Assembly (NCBI GenBank): GCA_038199375.1
Contig: JBBPZA010000053.1
Location: forward strand, 1 to 52,455
Direction of reading: 5' to 3'
DNA from: JBBPZA01 sp038199375
Lineage (GTDB): Bacteria; Actinomycetota; Thermoleophilia; Solirubrobacterales; Solirubrobacteraceae
DNA length: 52,455 nucleotides
A program made the position numbers and the translations under genes. Positions 31,296 to 39,694 of this stretch are shown here, piece after piece; position 1 is the first letter of the stretch; every line of letters begins with the position of its first letter. The notes beneath the pieces were generated by a model. That model did not search any database. It saw only the letters and a program-made list of their open reading frames with translations, and was not told where the DNA came from.

Positions 31296-31976
31296 ATGCC
31301 AGAGAACGACCCGCCCAAGGAGACCCCAGCATCGACAGACTTCACCGCGCCCTTACCCGTCACCAGGCCCGAAGACACCGATGAGCTGTCCATTGCGGCC
31401 GGGGAGGCGCCCTACGCCGACGACCCTCAGGCAGCCGAGTTCCCCGTCGTCCTGCGCGGCTATGACCGCGATGCCGTCGATGCCTATGTCGCGCGAGTCT
31501 CGGCGGTGATCGAAGACCTCCAGGCGTCCCGCTCGCCGCAGGCGGCGGTCAGGCGGGCCTTGGATCGGGTCGGGGAGGAGACCGGCAGCATCCTCCGTCA
31601 GGCCGAAGTGACCGCCGAGCAGATGACCGCGCGCTCGCGAGCCAAGGCCGACGAGCGCCTCCAGCGCGCCGAATCCGAGGCGCGCGAGCTGCGTGCCGCC
31701 GCCGAGAAGCACGTGCGCGCGCTCGACAACGACACCGACAAGATATGGCAGGAGCGCCAGCGGCTCATCGACGACACCCGCAAGCTCGCCGACACCCTGC
31801 TGGCGGTCGCCGACGACGCTGAGGAGCGCTTTCCACCCGAGCCGGCGCCCCAGCCCGCCGAACCCGCCGGCGACGAGCAGCTCAAGAGCACGGTCGTCGC
31901 AAAAATCCCTCCAGAACCACACGAAGCAAGCGATCCGCCGGATCCGGAGCCCACCAGTCCATCGCCAGAGAGCTGA
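31296..31976 (+). CDS. DivIVA-domain cell-division/growth scaffold protein
   Basis: A 226-residue protein. Residues 50-75 (FPVVLRGYDRDAVDAYVARV) are the DivIVA N-terminal domain, followed by a long coiled coil (residues 75-185, EEXXX heptads) and a Pro/Glu-rich tail. DivIVA/Wag31-type proteins mark curved membrane and organise polar wall synthesis in actinobacteria. ATG 31296 has a GGGAGA site 4 nt upstream. The length is typical of the shorter, secondary members of the family. Confidence 0.85.
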   Translation: MPENDPPKETPASTDFTAPLPVTRPEDTDELSIAAGEAPYADDPQAAEFPVVLRGYDRDAVDAYVARVSAVIEDLQASRSPQAAVRRALDRVGEETGSILRQAEVTAEQMTARSRAKADERLQRAESEARELRAAAEKHVRALDNDTDKIWQERQRLIDDTRKLADTLLAVADDAEERFPPEPAPQPAEPAGDEQLKSTVVAKIPPEPHEASDPPDPEPTSPSPES

Positions 31977-32086
31977 CGCGCCTTTAGGCGTTCACCTTGG
32001 CTCAGGCCCGCGGGTCGCAAGGGCTACCTGGCGAGTGCACCGTCCAGCACCGCTACATTTGCTGCCCGCCGGCGTTGCTATCGGAA

Positions 32087-32743
32087 ATGCGCGGGCAGAG
32101 GATCTCGTTCATCGCGACCTCGGTGGTCGCGCTCACCTCCCTATGGCCGGCAATCGCAGCTCCGGTCCGGGCGCAAGCCCGCGGAGACTGCGTGCGCAAG
32201 GGCGAGCGAGCGGTCCACCGCACCGCCGAGGCGGTCGTGGCGAAGGGCGGGGGCGCCATCTTCGGCTGCCTGCTCAGCCGCGGCGTCCGCGTGCGTCTCG
32301 ACCGTCGCCCCCGAGACTTCTCTTTCCAGATCTACGGTCCGATCGGCCGCTACGTCGCCGTGCGAGCCGCGGGTGGGGAACCGTGCTCGTATCCGGGTCC
32401 GTGCGGCGGTGGAGACCTCGATTATGAGGACACGTCGTTGATGCTCTTCGACCTGCGTTCAGGGAGAGGCTATTCACTGTTCAGGGGTAGGACCTATGTC
32501 GGTATCGGTGGACCCTTGAAGGCCGTCGTAAACCGGACGGGCACCGTCGTCTTCGTGCTCCGGCGCGGAGACTTCGACTTCCGCTTGATGGCCTGCGAGC
32601 TGCGCCGCTGTTACACGGGACAGCGTGCCACCGGACCACGCGAGCTCGACCGCTCTGACGCCACGTTCGACGACGTGCGGCTGGACGGCAACACGGTCAC
32701 CTGGGCCCGTCGCGGGACGCCGAGGACGACGACCGTCGACTGA
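32087..32743 (+). CDS. Secreted hypothetical protein (218 aa)
   Basis: ATG 32087 starts MRGQRISFIATSVVALTSLW with a typical signal peptide ending near AAPVRAQA. The mature part has four Cys spread in the middle (FGCLL, CSYPGPCGGG, ACELRRCY) and alternating strands (VVFVLRRGDFDF, NTVTWARRG) like a small beta-propeller or jelly-roll. The family is not recognised. It is + strand, unlinked to neighbours. Confidence 0.7.
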   Translation: MRGQRISFIATSVVALTSLWPAIAAPVRAQARGDCVRKGERAVHRTAEAVVAKGGGAIFGCLLSRGVRVRLDRRPRDFSFQIYGPIGRYVAVRAAGGEPCSYPGPCGGGDLDYEDTSLMLFDLRSGRGYSLFRGRTYVGIGGPLKAVVNRTGTVVFVLRRGDFDFRLMACELRRCYTGQRATGPRELDRSDATFDDVRLDGNTVTWARRGTPRTTTVD

Positions 32744-32872
32744 TCCCGAGGCTACGCGGGGACACCCCACCGACCGCACGGCAGGTCGCGAGTCTCGATG
32801 ACGCCGGGCTCCGTACTCCTGGTGAGGCATGGGTCCCCCGAGGCCAAGCCGCTTTTGACCAGAGGAGGCGAG

Positions 32873-33493
32873 ATGCCGGAGCCGTCTTCGACAAGAGGAC
32901 ACCGTGCCGGCCAGACAGGATTCACGCTGCTCGGCGCGGGGCTCATCCTGGCGCTCGCCGTCACGCTCGGGCACGCCAGGCAGGAGGTGTTCTACATCCC
33001 AGCCTACGGCGTGGTCATCGCCGCGGGCGCGTTCGTGTTGGCGGCAATAGGGCTGGCTCTGAGTTGGCGATCGCGACGCTACGGCGTTGCCACTCTGACC
33101 ATGCTGGCCGTCGCCCTCGGCATCCTGGGCGTTCTGGCCATCTTCTCGATCGGCGTCCTGCTGCTCGCCGGCTCCCTCGTGCTCTTCTTCGTCGTAGCGG
33201 CCAAGCTGCCCGGTGGCCCGAACCGGACACAGGCCGCTGCCGGAGGGGTCCTTCTCGGGCTCGGCCTTCCCGCCCTCGCTCTCATGTCGCTGTCGCCTCC
33301 ACTGGTCGACTGCCAGAGCGGCTCGAGCGGGGAGAACATCTTCCTCGGATTCGAATCTGACTCGGCAGCAGCCAGCGCTTCGCTGAGCGCGGACGGCCGC
33401 ACGGAAACCGGTCGGGCTCGAGGGGACACGTACGAGTACGCTTACCGCTGCCGCGACGGCAAGCTCGCCCGGTTCGACCTTCGGCGAAGGTAG
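32873..33493 (+). CDS. Membrane protein of unknown function (206 aa)
   Basis: Hydrophobic helices: FTLLGAGLILALAVTLG, YGVVIAAGAFVLAAIGLAL, LTMLAVALGILGVLAIFSIG, VLLLAGSLVLFFVVA, GVLLGLGLPALALMSL. They are followed by an extracytoplasmic C-terminal domain ending CRDGKLARFDLRRR. The ribosome-binding site AGAGGAGG sits 4 nt before ATG 32873, which sets the start. It is convergent with the fatty-acid operon, 22 bp away. Confidence 0.72.
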   Translation: MPEPSSTRGHRAGQTGFTLLGAGLILALAVTLGHARQEVFYIPAYGVVIAAGAFVLAAIGLALSWRSRRYGVATLTMLAVALGILGVLAIFSIGVLLLAGSLVLFFVVAAKLPGGPNRTQAAAGGVLLGLGLPALALMSLSPPLVDCQSGSSGENIFLGFESDSAAASASLSADGRTETGRARGDTYEYAYRCRDGKLARFDLRRR

Positions 33494-33515
33494 ATCCCAG
33501 GGGGTTCCGCGTCGC

Positions 33516-34382
33516 TCAATCCGACTGCTCGTCCTCCGACTCCTCCGGCGCTTCGGCTTCGTCGTCGCTCTCTTCCTCGACGGGGGCGGCATCTTCGGGC
33601 AACGCGGTGCCCATAGCGTGGAAGCCGCCGTCGACGTGGATGATCTCGCCGGTGATCGCGCGCGCCCAATCGGAGAGCAGGAAGCAGACCGTCTGGGCCA
33701 CCGGAACCGGGTCCTTGGTGTCCCACTTCAGGGGCGACTGGCGGTTCCAGGCGCCGGCGAGCAGCTCGAAGCCGGGGATGCCGCTCGCCGCGGCCGTCTT
33801 GATCGGCCCGGCGGACACCAGGTTGACACGCACTCCGCGTGGCCCGAGATCGCGCGCCAGATAACGGCTGAGCGACTCGAGCGCCGCCTTGGCCACGCCC
33901 ATCCAGTCATAGACCGGCCAAGCAACCGACGCGTCGAAATCCAAACCGACGATGCTGCCGCCCGGTTCGCCGTCGCCCTCCTCCATGAGGGGAAGGAGGG
34001 CGGCCGCCAGCGTCTTGAGCGAGAAGGCGCTGGTCTGGAACGCCGTCGTCGCGCTGTCGGCGCTCGCACGCAGGATGTCTCCGCCGAGCGCCTCCTCGGG
34101 GGCGAAGGCGATCGCGTGCAGCGCGCCGTCGATCCCTCCCCAGCGCTCGCGGAGGTCTGAGACCACGCCTTCGAAGTCCTCTTCCTTGTTGACGTCGAGC
34201 TCGAGGATGTCCGGGGTCTTGGGCAGGCTCTTGGCCGCCCGCTCGGTCATCCGGCGCGCGCGCCCGAAGCTCGTGAGCACCACCTCCGCCCCGGCTTCCT
34301 GCGCCTGCTCGGCCACGCTGTGCGCGATGCTGGTCTTGGTCATCACGCCCGTGACCAGGATGCGCTTGCCCTCGAGGATCAC
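33516..34382 (-). CDS. fabI: Enoyl-[acyl-carrier-protein] reductase, InhA/FabI type
   Basis: A 288-residue NADH-dependent SDR enzyme reducing trans-2-enoyl-ACP, the last step of each elongation cycle. The nucleotide loop is VTGVMTKTSIAHSVA (residues 10-24), and catalytic Y158 and K165 lie in the FabI-specific Y-x6-K spacing. The context DFDxSVAxPxYDW is closer to mycobacterial InhA than to E. coli FabI. The C-terminus ends in an acidic Ser/Glu tail (from residue 262) not found in the core family. It overlaps the upstream maoC gene by 4 bp (ATGA). Last gene of the fatty-acid operon. Confidence 0.92.
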   Translation of the reverse strand: MILEGKRILVTGVMTKTSIAHSVAEQAQEAGAEVVLTSFGRARRMTERAAKSLPKTPDILELDVNKEEDFEGVVSDLRERWGGIDGALHAIAFAPEEALGGDILRASADSATTAFQTSAFSLKTLAAALLPLMEEGDGEPGGSIVGLDFDASVAWPVYDWMGVAKAALESLSRYLARDLGPRGVRVNLVSAGPIKTAAASGIPGFELLAGAWNRQSPLKWDTKDPVPVAQTVCFLLSDWARAITGEIIHVDGGFHAMGTALPEDAAPVEEESDDEAEAPEESEDEQSD

Positions 34383-34939
34383 TGCGACACGGCTCCTTCC
34401 GCGTCGCGCGAGGACTCCTCGTCGGACGAGCCGTCCTCGGAGGCCTCCTCGTCGGAGTCCTCGTCCTGATCGGCAGCGTCGCCCTTGGCCTCGCTACGCC
34501 ACACGGCCTGTATTCGCAACCGCGCCACCAGCTCGTCGTTCTGGTTGACGATCTTCCACGCGCACGTGGCCAGCCCGAGCTCTTCGTCGAGGGCCTTGAG
34601 TGTCTCGATCTTGCCCTCGACGTGAATCGTGTCGCCGAACTTCACCGGCCGCTTGAAGACCACGTCATCGATCCGTCGCAGGGCCACGACCCGCTCAGGG
34701 TCGAAGGGGACCAGCCCGGCCGCGTAGGAGATGAGCAGCATCCCATGGGCCACGCGCTCACCAAACTGGCTGGACTTGGCCCACTCGGCGTCGGCGTGCT
34801 GCGGGTGCCAGTCGCCGGTCAGGGCGGAGAAGGAGACGACGTCGGCCTCGGTCACCGTCCGCCCCCTCGTGGTGAAGGCGTCGCCCTCGCTCAGCGCGTC
34901 GAACGAACGCGAGAAGAGCTCGTGTGCGGATGTGGGCAT
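34379..34939 (-). CDS. MaoC-like acyl dehydratase/hydratase with acidic tail
   Basis: A 186-residue hot-dog protein with the signature FSALTGDWHPQHAD at 38-51 (Asp and His catalytic) and VAHGMLLISYAAG. It is likely the 3-hydroxyacyl-ACP dehydratase of this operon, since no FabZ/FabA is present. Residues 150-186 are a Ser/Asp/Glu-rich acidic tail. A good GGAAGG ribosome-binding site precedes the ATG. Confidence 0.88.
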   Translation of the reverse strand: MPTSAHELFSRSFDALSEGDAFTTRGRTVTEADVVSFSALTGDWHPQHADAEWAKSSQFGERVAHGMLLISYAAGLVPFDPERVVALRRIDDVVFKRPVKFGDTIHVEGKIETLKALDEELGLATCAWKIVNQNDELVARLRIQAVWRSEAKGDAADQDEDSDEEASEDGSSDEESSRDAEGAVSQ

Positions 34940-34952
34940 GGCTCGGTCCTTC

Positions 34953-36413
34953 CTAGAGGGGGATGTTCTTGACGTCGCCGCCGGTGCGCCGGTTCGCCAG
35001 CATGCCGAGCGCCCACCTCAAGCGAGACCGGGTGTCCTTCGGCTCGATCACCTCGTCGATGAAGCCCTCGGCCGCGGCGACCTGGGCGCGCAGGTGGTCC
35101 TCCGCGTACTCGGTGGCCAGGTCTTCGCGCAGCGAGTCATCTTCCTCGTCGCCGTCGCCTTCCGCTTCGGCCAGCTTCTTGCTGTGGATGACGCCCACGG
35201 CCTGGCCGGCGCCCATCACCCCGATCTCCGCCTCGGGCCAGGCGAAGGTGAAGTCGGCGCCGAGATCGCGGGAGTTCATCGTGATGTAGGCGCCGCCGAA
35301 GGCCTTGCGCAGCACCACGGTGACCCGCGGGACCGTCGACTCCGCGAAGGCGTGCAGGAGCTTGGCGCCGTGGCGGATGGCCCCGCCCTGCTCCTGGCGG
35401 GTGCCCGGCGTGAATCCCGGCGTGTCGACGAGTACGACGAGCGGCAGGCCGAAGGCGTTGCACATTCGCACGAAGCGCGAGGCCTTCTGCGCCGCGTCGA
35501 AGTCGATCGTGCCGCCGCGGTACTTGGGCTGGTTGGCGAGGACGCCCACCGAGCGCCCACCGACGCGGCAGAAAGCCGTGACCACGTTACGCGCCCATTT
35601 AGGCGAGGGCTCGAGCAGCTTTCCCTCGTCGGCGATCGCGGCGATCACCTCGCGCACGTCGTAGACGCGCCGGGCCTCGCTCGGGACGGGCGCCGCGGGG
35701 TCCGCGTCGGGCTCGTCCGCCACCTCCCAGTCCTGCGACGGCGCGTCGGCGCTGGCAGGCAGGTACTCGAGGAGGTCATGCACCAGGGCGATGGCTTCTC
35801 TGTCGTCCTTGGCCACGAAGTCGCAGACGCCGTTTCGCTCGTGCACGCCCGGTCCGCCGAGATCCTCCGCGGTGGCTTCCTCGCCGAGCGCCTCCTTGAC
35901 CACCGCCGGGCCCGTGAGGAACATCCTCGCTTCCTCGGTCATCACCACGAAGTCGGTGAGCGCCGGCGAGTAGGAGCCGCCGCCGGCGGAGACGCCCGTG
36001 ATGACCGATATCTGGGGGACCTTTCCCGAGAGGGCGACGTTGGCAAAGAAGATGCGCCCGTATCCACCCAGCGCGGCGACGCCCTCCTGCATCCGCGCGC
36101 CGCCGGACTCGATAAACCCCACCACCGGGGCGCCGGCCTCCCCCGCGAGCTCCATGACCCGGACGATGGTGTCGGCGTGCGCCGCGCCGAGGGAGCCTCC
36201 CACGAAGCGCTTGTCCTGCGCGTAGCAGAAGACCGGCCGGCCGTCGACCTGGCCGGCCGCTCCCACCACGCCGTCCCCCGGGACGCTCTTCTCGCCCATC
36301 TGCTGAGAGGTGACCTCGGAGCGGATCACCTGGACCGAGCCCTCGTCGCAGAGCAGCTCGATTCGCCCGAGCGGCGTGAGCTGCTCGCTGTCGCGCTCCG
36401 TAGTCGCCGACAC
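34953..36413 (-). CDS. Acyl-CoA carboxylase carboxyltransferase subunit
   Basis: A 486-residue protein of the AccD/PccB carboxyltransferase family. Glycine-rich CoA and biotin sites are visible: VGFIESGGARMQEGVAAL, GVSAGGGSYSPALTDF, and later VVLVDTPGFTPGTRQEQGG and KAFGGAYITMNS. Length fits the fused beta-alpha type of actinobacterial acyl-CoA carboxylases. It contains an acidic insertion (EAEGDGDEEDDSLRE, near residue 411). It should supply malonyl-CoA for FabD; the biotin carboxylase/carrier subunits are not in the window. Confidence 0.92.
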   Translation of the reverse strand: MSATTERDSEQLTPLGRIELLCDEGSVQVIRSEVTSQQMGEKSVPGDGVVGAAGQVDGRPVFCYAQDKRFVGGSLGAAHADTIVRVMELAGEAGAPVVGFIESGGARMQEGVAALGGYGRIFFANVALSGKVPQISVITGVSAGGGSYSPALTDFVVMTEEARMFLTGPAVVKEALGEEATAEDLGGPGVHERNGVCDFVAKDDREAIALVHDLLEYLPASADAPSQDWEVADEPDADPAAPVPSEARRVYDVREVIAAIADEGKLLEPSPKWARNVVTAFCRVGGRSVGVLANQPKYRGGTIDFDAAQKASRFVRMCNAFGLPLVVLVDTPGFTPGTRQEQGGAIRHGAKLLHAFAESTVPRVTVVLRKAFGGAYITMNSRDLGADFTFAWPEAEIGVMGAGQAVGVIHSKKLAEAEGDGDEEDDSLREDLATEYAEDHLRAQVAAAEGFIDEVIEPKDTRSRLRWALGMLANRRTGGDVKNIPL

Positions 36414-36417
36414 GTCG

Positions 36418-37623
36418 TCAGGCCCTCAGGCAGAGCACCGCGTTGTGGCCGCCGAAGCCGAAGCCGTTGGAGATCGCCACCGCGCTGTCGCCGTTGACGT
36501 CCTCGAGCGGGCGCGCCTCGGGCACGTAGTCGAGGTCCATGCCCTCGTCGCGCTCCTCCCAGCCGACTGTCGGCGGCGCCATGCGCTCCTTGAGCGCGAT
36601 CAGGGTCAAGATCGCCTCTACGGCGCCCGCGGCGCCGAGCATGTGTCCGATCACCGACTTGGTGGAGGAGACCGGCAGCTGCTTGGCCCGGTCTCCGAGC
36701 GCCCGCATGAGCGCCTCGGTCTCGGAGCGATCGTTGAGCTGCGTCGAGGTGCCGTGGGCATTGACGTAGTCCAGGTCGTCCGGGGTCATCCCGGCATCCT
36801 CGAGCGCTCGCTTGATCGCGCGCGTCGCACCGTCGCCGGATGGGTCGGGCGCCGTGATGTGGTGGGCGTCGGAGGTGGCTCCGAAGCCGAGCATCTCGCC
36901 CAGCACCTCCTGGTCGCGCGCCTCGGCGCTCTCGGACTCCTCGAGTACGAGCACTCCGGCGCCCTCGCCCATGATGAACCCGTCGCGGCGGGCGTCGAAC
37001 GGACGCGAGATCCCGGTGGGCGAGATAGCGTGCATGTTGTCGAATGCGGCCTGGGCGAGCGTGCCCAGGGCCGCCTCGGCGCCTCCGACTACCACCATGT
37101 CGGCATCGCCGGCCTGGATGAGGCGCATGGCCGTGCCGATCGCGTCGGCGCCGGCCGCACAGGCCGAGGCCACGCTGTGGGAGGGTCCCAGCAATCCGTA
37201 GCGCATCGCGAGGTTGCCCGCCGCCGCGTTGGGCATGAGCATCGGCACCGCGAGCGCGGAGACACCCTTTGCACCCTTGTCGCGGAGGAGGTTGGCGTTC
37301 TTCTCGAGCGTGAGGATGCCCCCGATGCCGGTGGCGATGATGCAGCCCACGCGCTCCGGGTTCACGGGAGGATCCTCGTCGTCCTCGAAGCCGGCCTGCT
37401 CGAGTGCCTCTTTCGCCGCCGCGATCGTCACCTGGGTGAAGCGGTCCGTTCGCCGTGCGTCCTTCTTGGAGAGGAAGTCGGTTGGGTCGAAGTCGTCGGC
37501 GCGGCCCTCGCCGTCCTCGAGCCCCGACTCGCCGGCGAGCCAGCGGTCGTAACTGATGCGGGCACCGACTCCGAGCGGAGTGACGGCGCCGATTCCCGTG
37601 ACGACGACCCGACGCTCGCTCAT
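36418..37623 (-). CDS. fabF: 3-oxoacyl-ACP synthase II
   Basis: A 401-residue condensing enzyme elongating acyl-ACP with malonyl-ACP. The catalytic Cys is C155 in SVASACAAG. The two histidines are in VNAHGTSTQLND and KSVIGHMLGAAG, and GFGFGGHNAVL closes the C-terminal loop. Length is normal. It overlaps acpP by 4 bp and precedes the carboxyltransferase by 4 bp, so the whole group is translated as a unit. Confidence 0.96.
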   Translation of the reverse strand: MSERRVVVTGIGAVTPLGVGARISYDRWLAGESGLEDGEGRADDFDPTDFLSKKDARRTDRFTQVTIAAAKEALEQAGFEDDEDPPVNPERVGCIIATGIGGILTLEKNANLLRDKGAKGVSALAVPMLMPNAAAGNLAMRYGLLGPSHSVASACAAGADAIGTAMRLIQAGDADMVVVGGAEAALGTLAQAAFDNMHAISPTGISRPFDARRDGFIMGEGAGVLVLEESESAEARDQEVLGEMLGFGATSDAHHITAPDPSGDGATRAIKRALEDAGMTPDDLDYVNAHGTSTQLNDRSETEALMRALGDRAKQLPVSSTKSVIGHMLGAAGAVEAILTLIALKERMAPPTVGWEERDEGMDLDYVPEARPLEDVNGDSAVAISNGFGFGGHNAVLCLRA

Positions 37624-37871
37624 GATGCCCGCTTGACCACCAGGTCGACGACGTCGCCTACGGTCTTGAGCTTCTCGACGTCCTCGCCCTTGAGCTCGAC
37701 GCCGTACTCCTCCTCGATCACCTGGCCGACCTCGACCAAGTCGAGCGAGTCGACGTCGAGGGACTCGAGCGTCGCTTCCTTCTTGACGTCCTCGCGGTCC
37801 GGGCCGATCTCGGCGATCGCGTCGGCGATCTTCTCGAAGACTGCGTCTTCGCTTACTGTCTCTTCAGCCAT
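37620..37871 (-). CDS. acpP: Acyl carrier protein
   Basis: An 83-residue acidic helical protein. The phosphopantetheine serine is S42 in LDVDSLDLVEV, followed by VIEEEYGVELKGEDVEKL. It carries the growing acyl chain between FabD, FabH, FabF, FabG, the dehydratase and FabI. GGAGGT lies 7 nt before the ATG. Normal length. Confidence 0.97.
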   Translation of the reverse strand: MAEETVSEDAVFEKIADAIAEIGPDREDVKKEATLESLDVDSLDLVEVGQVIEEEYGVELKGEDVEKLKTVGDVVDLVVKRAS

Positions 37872-37917
37872 TTCTCTTACCTCCGTCGTTTGCTGTTTCG
37901 CCCCGGGAGGGGCGCGG

Positions 37918-38649
37918 TCAAGCGGTCAGGCCGCCGTCCACGGTCAGGAGCGTGCCGGTGACGTAGCTCGCCCCTTCGGAGGCGAGGAAGCGCACGCAGG
38001 CGGCGACGTCGTCAGGCGTCCCGGGCCGCTGCGCCGGCACCATCTTGAGCAGGGTGTCGGGCACGTCCTCGGTCAGCTCGGTCTCGATCAGGCCCGGGGC
38101 GATCGCGTTCACGGTGACCCCACGTCGCGCCACTTCGGCGGCCACGGTCTTCGTGAAGCCGATGAGGCCCGCCTTCGAGGCCGCGTAGGCGGCCTGGCCG
38201 GGGTTGGCCTTGATCCCGCCCACGATCGAGGCCATGTTGATCACGCGACCGAAGCGCGCCTTCATCATCGGCCGCAGCGCGCGGCGAGTCATGCGGAACG
38301 CGCCCGACAGGTTGACGTCGAGCAGGCGCTGCCAGTCGTCGTCGTCGATCTGCGCCGTGAGCGAGTCCGCCGTGGTCCCGGCGTTGTTGACCAGCACCAG
38401 GACCGTGCCGAAGCGCTCCTCGACCTCCTTGAACAGTGCGTCGGGGACCTCGGGATCGGAGACGTCGCCCTGCACGGGCTCCGCGGTCCCCCCGTTGGAG
38501 TCGATCTGCTTCGCGATCTCCTTGGCGCCGTCTTCGTCGGAGCGGTAGTTGATCACGACCGGCCAGCCGGCTTCGGCCAGCGCGGAAGCGCTCGCAGCGC
38601 CGATCCCGCGCGACGCCCCGGTCACCAGCGCGCAGCCCTCACGCTCCAT
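37918..38649 (-). CDS. fabG: 3-oxoacyl-ACP reductase
   Basis: A 243-residue SDR enzyme (ATG 38649, overlapping the end of fabH by 11 bp). NADPH motif TGASRGIG is near the N-terminus, NNAG follows, the YAASKAGL loop holds Tyr and Lys of the catalytic YxxxK, and the chain ends GASYVTGTLLTVDGGL. It reduces 3-ketoacyl-ACP to 3-hydroxyacyl-ACP. A longer start at 38685 is possible but would deepen the overlap. Confidence 0.93.
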   Translation of the reverse strand: MEREGCALVTGASRGIGAASASALAEAGWPVVINYRSDEDGAKEIAKQIDSNGGTAEPVQGDVSDPEVPDALFKEVEERFGTVLVLVNNAGTTADSLTAQIDDDDWQRLLDVNLSGAFRMTRRALRPMMKARFGRVINMASIVGGIKANPGQAAYAASKAGLIGFTKTVAAEVARRGVTVNAIAPGLIETELTEDVPDTLLKMVPAQRPGTPDDVAACVRFLASEGASYVTGTLLTVDGGLTA

Positions 38650-39694
38650 CGCCGCCCTCCGATCCGTTGCTCGCTTCGCCGGCATCGCCCGCGGCCCCGT
38701 CCAGGCCCCAGTCGACGAGCACGCCGCCCCAAGTGAAACCGGCGCCGAACCCGGCCATGAACACGCGCGAGCCGTCGACCAGCCGGCCGTCCGCCGCGGC
38801 CTCGGCGAGCGCGATCGGGATCGTCGCCGCCGACGTGTTGCCGTAGTTCTCGATGGCGTCGACCACGCGGTCGGAGGGAAGGTCGAGCTTCTCGCCCACG
38901 GCTTTGAGGATGCGCCGGTTCGCCTGGTGGTAGACGAAGAGGTCGACGCCGTCTATGTCGGTCTCTGCGAGCTCGAGTACCTGCTTGGTCACCTCGTCCA
39001 AGCGGCGTACGGCGTTCTGGAAGGTCTCGTGCCCCTTCATGCGGATCTTGGCCTCGTCGATCTTGGCGTAGGTCAGATCGGCTTGGGCGCCGTCGGCTTT
39101 GAGCACCGGCCTGCTGATGCGACCGGGCGGCTCGGTGGCGGTCATCACCACGGCTCCGGCCCCGTCGCCGAACAGCGCGGCGGTGCGTCTGTCGTCGTGG
39201 TCGAGGTAGCGATGCAGCGCGTCCGCGCCGATCACCAGCACGCGCTCCGCCACTCCGGTCTCGATCTGACCGCGCGCCATGGCGACCGCGGAGACGAAGC
39301 CGGTGCACGCGGCGCCGATGTCGAGCGCCCCGGCCCGGTGGGCGCCGAGCTCGGCGGCCACCAGCGGAGCTGCGTCCGGGGTGATCTCGTCCTTGCTCGT
39401 GGTCCCCACGAGGACCAAGTCGAGGTCCTCGGCGTCGAGCTGCGCGTTTTCGAGCGCTGCGCGGCCCGCTTTCGCGGCGAGATCCGAGAGCCGCTCGTCG
39501 GGAGCGAGCGCGTGACGCCGGAGAATGCCGGTTCGGGTGACGATCCAGCTCTCCTCCACTCCCAGCCTCTCGGCGACCTCGGCGTTCTCGATCACGTGCT
39601 CGGGCACGGCCATGCCGACGGCACCGATGGCGGCGCCCGCAACGGCGCGCTCCGAGCCCAGGGCGGGTCGTCCCTCGACCGCGGTGTCAGGCAT
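38639..39694 (-). CDS. fabH: 3-oxoacyl-ACP synthase III
   Basis: A 351-residue initiation condensing enzyme. The catalytic Cys is C130 in LDIGAACTGFV; the histidine lies in VYHQANRRIL and the asparagine in ENYGNTSAATIP. It joins acetyl-CoA or a branched starter to malonyl-ACP; starter preference cannot be read from sequence. ATG 39694 overlaps the fabD stop by 8 bp, coupling translation. Confidence 0.95.
   Translation of the reverse strand: MPDTAVEGRPALGSERAVAGAAIGAVGMAVPEHVIENAEVAERLGVEESWIVTRTGILRRHALAPDERLSDLAAKAGRAALENAQLDAEDLDLVLVGTTSKDEITPDAAPLVAAELGAHRAGALDIGAACTGFVSAVAMARGQIETGVAERVLVIGADALHRYLDHDDRRTAALFGDGAGAVVMTATEPPGRISRPVLKADGAQADLTYAKIDEAKIRMKGHETFQNAVRRLDEVTKQVLELAETDIDGVDLFVYHQANRRILKAVGEKLDLPSDRVVDAIENYGNTSAATIPIALAEAAADGRLVDGSRVFMAGFGAGFTWGGVLVDWGLDGAAGDAGEASNGSEGGDGA

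Noticed and set aside
34731..36497. A 588-codon open frame antisense to the carboxyltransferase gene
   Set aside because: It is the complement of strongly conserved FAS genes; its protein is Arg/His/Asp/Val-rich with no motif, as GC-rich antisense frames are.
36310..38736. An 808-codon open frame antisense to fabF, acpP and fabG
   Set aside because: It spans three real genes on the other strand and has the composition of antisense GC-rich frames; no ribosome-binding site or homology.
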